This document shows, in pieces, positions 1-64,000 of a stretch of 64,000 bases of DNA. Location: the NCBI RefSeq assembly GCF_028583425.1, contig NC_072791.1, positions 195,028,311 through 195,092,310 of the forward strand, in the 5' to 3' direction. The stretch comes from Eublepharis macularius. Its lineage: Eukaryota > Chordata > Lepidosauria > Squamata > Eublepharidae. Position numbers and translations under genes: made by a program. The notes beneath the pieces are model-generated. The model did no database searches. It was not told the origin of the DNA and worked only from the letters and a program-made list of their open reading frames with translations. Position 1 is the first letter of the stretch, and every line of letters starts with the position of its first letter.

Positions 1-383
1 ATACAATAGGATGGTAGTAGAAAATTTAGGGGGGAAAGCATAAGGCTGAGCACAGAGATGAAAACTTTCTGAAACAAAGCATAACTAATGTACATGGTAT
101 GTTTAGTAATGTGGAAATTCCCTAGTAGGTGCATGTCTACATCACCAGACAGTACCCAACAGAACAGCATATAGTCCATGTCCCCACTGATGCATCTCTC
201 TGAACTACTTCTTACTGTTGATAGTTATTGAAATCTCCTGGGTCCAAGGTAGACTTCTTTAGTAGTGGAAGCATTACAGACTGTTTTAAGGCTGAGGTAA
301 CCACCCCCTCTCTCAAGGAAGCACCAACTACCTCTCAGACCCAATCAGCAAGCCCCCCCCCGACAGATTTAAGTAGCCTGGAA
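1..383. other. 5' flank or upstream intron, nothing recognised
   Basis: No exon, RNA gene or recognisable repeat was seen apart from a short C-rich run near 353-362. It lies upstream of the first coding exon of the sodium channel gene, so it is either an intron following non-coding 5' UTR exons or 5' flank. Confidence 0.5.
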
Positions 384-391
384 GGGTAAGG

Positions 392-798
392 CTAGAGATG
401 CCAGATTCCCTGGTGGGGATGGGGTATCCCCCACTCCCAGCCTGTGTCCTCTCCCGCCACTCACCTGGTCAGCAGGAAGAAAAGCCCCAGGGAATGGGCC
501 TGGGAGGTAAAAAACCTCCCAGGCCAGTGCTTAGTGGGTGTGCTCCCACCAGCTGCAACCATGTCACTTCCTTAAGTGACGGTGTTACACCTGGCGACAG
601 GCATGCTTCACAGGGCACAAATTGGTTCCCGTGAAAGGCAGGAGCATGCCTGCTGCTAGGTGTGATGCCATCACTTCTGGAAGTGACATCATCACGCCTT
701 TCTAGGAGCATGCCTGTGCTTCATGCACATGCAAGATCCTTAAGGTAAGTGCCAGGTCCCCCTCTCCAGCCAGGAGGATAAGGGGACCTAGCAACCCT
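392..798. mobile_element. Non-autonomous TIR DNA transposon, AGGGTTGC type, 407 bp
   Basis: The ends are imperfect inverted repeats: CTAGAGATGCCAG on the left, and CTAGGGTTGCTAGG read from the right on the other strand. The flanks GGGTAAGG (384-391) and AGGTAAGG (799-806) match at 7 of 8 bases, which fits an 8-bp hAT-type target duplication. A related copy starts at 45264. No transposase is encoded. The short ORFs inside it on both strands are fortuitous. Confidence 0.65.
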
Positions 799-860
799 AG
801 GTAAGGATCATACAAGCAGGTGGTAGTCCTCCAACTTCCAAGGACCATGTCCTCACCCTC

Positions 861-981
861 AGGGCGAAGCTACAAGTGACGAATGACACTTGAACGGCAA
901 GTGTAATTTCTCCCTGTTCACTTGCGCTCCACTCAATGCACTTGCCGTTCAAGTGTCATTCGTCACTTGTAGCTTGGCCCT
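861..981. mobile_element. Short fold-back MITE (121 bp hairpin)
   Basis: The left arm (861-903) and right arm (939-981) are 43 bp each and are reverse complements with a single mismatch, around a 35-base loop. The terminal motif AAGCTACAAGTGAC is shared with the longer fold-back elements at 12761 and 34174, so this looks like an internally deleted member of that family. No clear target duplication was seen. Confidence 0.75.
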
Positions 982-1348
982 CAGACTAAATGGACTGAAA
1001 AGTATCTCAAACAGCTGGACAGGCCAGTACCCTGGCACCATCTGACCTTGCTAATGTAGAATCCAAGTTGGCATGGACACCAGAGATTTTTTTCTGCAAA
1101 GTGTTGAACAAATGGTCACATCAGGCCACTGAGTAGTCCCTCTTCTCCTGCAGGCCAGAGCCCAACAGGCTTCTGACCATTTGGAACAACTTCAGTGTGC
1201 ATAATACAGATGCAATGGTGGTAAAAAAGTATTGTTTCTTTACCGCAGTCACGGAGTATGCTTTAAAATGAGCTTTCGCTTGTATCTTCAATAATAGCTG
1301 TGGGCATTGTATTTGCCATATATTTTCTATGGCAGACAAAAATAGACA

Positions 1349-1492
1349 GGGCCAAAGTGGTGTAGTGATTAGAGGACTAACTACCTCACAGGATTGTTGT
1401 GAGGACAGAATGGGAAAGGGAGAACCATATATACCACCCAAAACACCATGGAAGAATGGTGGGATAGAAATATGCCAGACAGATAAATAAAA
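1349..1492 (+). repeat. Sauria-type tRNA-derived SINE, deleted copy
   Basis: It has the tRNA-like box A region GTGGTGTAGTGATTAGAGG, then the SINE body CCTCACAGGATTGTTGTGAGGA, and ends in a short A-rich tail with AGATAAATAAAAC. The segment that should carry box B is missing. The body matches the Sauria SINE copies at 35256 and 57598 in this window. Confidence 0.75.
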
Positions 1493-61318
<59,826 letters not shown>

Positions 61319-61554
61319 GTGAGTGATCCTTTGGAGTGAAGGATTTTGTTCATTCATATATGTTTGTAATAGTTGTATAAGTTGTGATTCTCTATGCTAC
61401 TTTAAATGGAACATTTGCTGCTGTGGAAATGCTTTTAGAGCAATTCTAATGGAGGCATATGGTTGGATCCCATGGATCCAGTCCACTAATAGTGGTGCTT
61501 TTGCCCACTTAAAAGAATCTTCCTCTGGTGTAAGAAGATCTTGCAGCCTATGCT
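61319..61554. other. Intron 17, start
   Basis: Ordinary intron with no recognised feature. Confidence 0.4.
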
Positions 61555-62611
61555 GAGAGCGGGGAAGAGGGCAAGAGCGCAGCAAGCAAAGCAAACCCAC
61601 ACATGTAGCTGGAGGAAAACAAGGCCACAACTTTATTGAATACAGCACAAGAGGAGCATTGGCGAATCATATGGATCGGATACCAAACATCGATTGACCC
61701 ACCTGCCAGTCGATGACCCCTCACCCCCTCAGACCCTAGCTGAGGGGGGGGAACCAAGGAGTGACATTAAGGGGGAATCACCTGGGTGTACACCCCTTGA
61801 TGATTCCCCTGCCACCTGGGAGTGGGTGTGCCCTGGCAGCCCCCAAGCTGGGCATGCACCTCCATCACCCACTGCCAAGATTCCTTATGGGAATTCCCTT
61901 CAAGGGGAGCCTGGGCACACAGGCCCTGGCTCCCCTCAAAAGAGATCCAATCCAATGACAAATCGCCAAAAGATCCTGCCAATGCTCCTACAGCTGCAGG
62001 CACTCCAAAAAGCCATCTCTCATATCCTGTAGCCAGATGCCCTCCCCCCAGCTGGATAAGTGAACTCTGTCTGGGCGATACAACGCTTCCAAGCGGAAGG
62101 AAATGTCTGGATGCAAAACAGCCGAGCTGGGTTGAGGCTCAGCTCAAACCCCGCCTTTCGGCCTCTGGCTGCTTCCTTGCCGCTTCTTCGCTGCTCTTCA
62201 GCCACTTCCAAGGCCTGCTGCTTCTTCAGCTCCTGCTCTGCTCTCTTGGCTGCCAGAGAGCAGAATGCAGGGGAAGCAAGGCGGCAGCTAACTAAATACC
62301 CAACTGCCGGACTAGAGGGAGAACTGCCTCCCTGAGGTCCAGTGCCAGGCCCCTCCCCCTCCCACAGCACGTCCCTGGCTGCTGCTGATTATTTGGCCAG
62401 GGATTTCAAACCGATTGGCTGCCGGGGGTTATAAACTGATTGGCTGCCAGGGATTTCAAACTAATTGGCTGTCGGCTTGCCCAGAGGAATGCTGGGCGAG
62501 CTGCAGCAAGGGCAGCCACCATGCCTAGTCCCTCCTCCCCGCCAGCTGCAAACTGGCCACCAGGTGAGTCTGGTGGCCGATGCCTCTAGCTGTGGAAGAG
62601 TCTATTGCATC
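61555..62611 (-). mobile_element. GC-rich insertion of unknown class, LTR-like signals on minus strand
   Basis: This 1-kb block is far richer in GC than the flanking intron. On the minus strand it has, in order, three CCAAT boxes in a 25-bp tandem array (62397-62471), a TTATAA inside the array, a region with an open frame (62370-62020, no known family), and an AATAAA hexamer at 61637-61632. Promoter-like then polyadenylation signals in one orientation suggest an LTR or a retroposed promoter-bearing sequence. I could not find inverted ends or a target duplication, so the limits are approximate. Confidence 0.4.
62397..62471 (-). repeat. Three 25-bp tandem units each with an inverted CCAAT box
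   Basis: Units 62397-62421, 62422-62446 and 62447-62471 follow CC(AG)GGG(AG)TT(TA)(CT)AAAC(CT)(GA)ATTGGCTG without gaps. Each has ATTGGCTG, the reverse of CAGCCAAT, a strong NF-Y-type box. The middle unit has TTATAA. Spacing is one box per 25 bp. Confidence 0.85.
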
Positions 62612-63066
62612 AAGGGATGGCTTCTTGCTGTCGCAGAAGTGGAACTAGTATGGAGTTTCCAGTCCATATACATTCTAAACACCGTGGCAGAACTTGTAGT
62701 CCACATTGGATGGTGTTATTTTTTCATTCATTTTACAAGCTGGAAGGAATAGAAATCTAGGAGCAAGATTCTCACTGAAAAAATCCTAGTTTATTAGCCC
62801 AAATGGGAATATCCAAAATGCAGGTGTAGTTTGTTTATTTTCACACGTATGTTTCAGAAACATTCCTGTGGGGGCAATTATTTTGTGGAAAGAACTGGTT
62901 CACATCTTCATATTGCTAAATTATTCTGAATGAGACAAAATTGTGAACGGACATTTTTATTCAAGGTGGCTTTCATGCAGTGCAAACAAGAACTTTAATA
63001 TAAATGCATCAAGATCTGGGTCAAATCAGATCAATTTGGAGCACATTACACAATTTGTAGACTCAC
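62612..63066. other. Intron 17, unassigned stretch
   Basis: No gene or repeat was recognised. Confidence 0.4.
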
Positions 63067-63156
63067 AGTGCAATCCTAAAAAGAGTTACTCCAGTTTAAG
63101 TCCATTAAAATGAATGAGCTTAGACTGGAGTAACTCCGCTTAGGATTGCACTACCA
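63067..63156. repeat. Palindromic ~90-bp repeat, good copy
   Basis: CAGTGCAATCCTAAAAAGAG, TTACTCCAGTTTAAGTCCAT, then GAGCTTAGACTGGAGTAACT and CCGCTTAGGATTGCACT. Nearly perfect fold-back. Confidence 0.85.
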
Positions 63157-63240
63157 GTTGATGTGAGAGAAGATGGAGGGCTGCACATGTATCTTTTTCC
63201 TGATAATGAACTGTGCTACCTAATTACGACACATGAACCA

Positions 63241-63455
63241 TCACTTATTTATTCATTTATTTAGTTAGATATTATACCCCACTTCTTTCTCCAGTGGTAC
63301 CCCAAAACAACTTTCAATATCGTTCTCCCCTCCTCCATTTCGTCCTTACAACAACCTTGTGAGGTAGATTAGGCTGAAAAAGAAACTGTCTACCCCAGGT
63401 AACCCAACAAATTTCCATGACAGAGTGGTGATTCCTGGCTCTTCATTAGAAGTGT
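63241..63455 (-). repeat. Sauria SINE, antisense
   Basis: It starts with TTATTTATTCATTTATTTAG (the inverted tail), then TTCTTTCTCCAGTGGTACCC and CAACAACCTTGTGAGGTAGA, then TGACAGAGTGGTGATTCCTG (inverted box B side). The head is incomplete. Confidence 0.8.
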
Positions 63456-63554
63456 CTGTATTTTTACAGGGAAACTGTTTTAAGAACATATTTGATTCCT
63501 CCTTCCCACCAATGTTTTAATTGTTGTTTTTAAGTCTTTATATGTACATTGGGA

Positions 63555-63749
63555 GGGAAGGCAGCAGGGTATAGCCCAATCTCATCAGATCTCAAAAGCT
63601 AAGAAGGGTCAGTAGCTGGATGAGCAACAACCAGGGAAGACTCTACAGAGAAAGGCACTGGCAAACCACTTCTGCTTCTCACTTGCCTTGACAGCCCCTT
63701 GCTAGGGTTATCATAAGTCAATTACGCCGTGATGGCACACACACACATT
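63555..63749 (+). repeat. 5S rRNA-derived SINE (5S-Sauria type)
   Basis: CCCAATCTCATCAGATCTCA and AAGCTAAGAAGGGTCAGTAG are 5S rRNA with changes in the promoter part. The tail has GGCACTGGCAAACCACTTCT, TTATCATAAGTCAATTACGC and CGTGATGGCACACACAC, the BovB-type end. It is not a working 5S gene. Confidence 0.87.
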
Positions 63750-63754
63750 TTAGC

Positions 63755-63905
63755 TCTGGTTTTAATTGTTTTAATGATTTTATTTTGGTTGGCTTTAATA
63801 GTTTTAAGATGTGATTTTATTATGTATGTTTTCATTTGTTAGCTGCCTTTATGGCCCTTGTGAGGGAAGAAAGGTAGGATATAGGTTTTTTAAAAAAGAA
63901 TAAAA
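63755..63905 (+). repeat. LINE 3' tail (L2-like)
   Basis: AT-rich 3' UTR text with TTTTAATTGTTTTAATGATT, then the terminal stem-like TAGCTGCCTTTATGGCCCTT and GTAGGATATAGGTTTTT, ends in AAAAAAGAATAAAAT. It matches the style of the L2 tails at 19560 and 31320. 5' truncated. Confidence 0.5.
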
Positions 63906-64000
63906 TCGACTGACCATAGAATAAATCATACATTAACTGCTCCTTCAGAATAACTTGTTATCTGGCTCTTACCTATCACATCCTTGTTTCACCAGGCTGT

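Noticed and set aside
469..711. 80-codon minus-strand frame
   Set aside because: It lies in a TIR repeat that reads open on both strands; no domain.
62020..62370. 116-codon minus-strand frame in GC-rich block
   Set aside because: GC-rich sequence gives long open frames by chance; no domain recognised.
63555..63749. Candidate 5S rRNA gene
   Set aside because: The 5S part is mutated and fused to a BovB-type tail; it is a SINE.

Overview
This window is vertebrate nuclear DNA, most likely from a squamate reptile (lizard-type). The evidence is a long intron-rich gene with GT-AG splice sites and a repeat set typical of squamates: tRNA-derived Sauria SINEs, 5S rRNA-derived SINEs, BovB and L2 LINE fragments, a DIRS-like remnant and many hAT-type or fold-back elements. 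I cannot name the species.

The only protein-coding host gene I can support is the 5' part of a voltage-gated sodium channel alpha subunit on the + strand, best assigned to SCN2A (Nav1.2). Seventeen coding exon positions are intact, from the ATG at 2277 to 61318. Exon 5 is present as two alternative copies, 5N and 5A. The exons give 3532 nt, or codons 1-1177 plus one base, when one exon 5 is used. They encode the N-terminus, all of domain I, the I-II linker, all of domain II and most of the II-III linker, including the ankyrin-type motif. The gene runs off the right edge: domains III and IV and the C-terminus lie outside. Intron 2 is a minor-spliceosome AT-AC intron. The selectivity-filter Asp of domain I and Glu of domain II are both present.

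Layout: 1-2276, 5' flank or an upstream intron with repeats; 2277-2546, exon 1; intron 1 (6.9 kb) with three TIR elements carrying 8-bp duplications; 9466-9584, exon 2; intron 2 (5.5 kb, U12-type) holding an antisense L1-type element with an intact ORF1 and no ORF2, nested inside a fold-back element; 15063-18510, exons 3 to 6 with the 5N/5A pair; 21440-28881, exons 7 to 11; intron 11 with L2, SINE and hAT insertions; 31991-41429, exons 12 to 16; intron 16 (19.8 kb), a repeat accumulation zone with two solo LTRs, a BovB 3' end split by one of them, a DIRS remnant split by a SINE, and several MITEs; 61198-61318, exon 17; then intron 17 with a GC-rich insertion that carries a three-unit 25-bp tandem array of inverted CCAAT boxes.

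I see no new multi-gene system. The points most worth a second look are the ORF1-only L1-like element, the inverted-CCAAT array, the family of roughly 90-bp palindromes with about 15 copies, and the intact neonatal/adult exon 5 pair.
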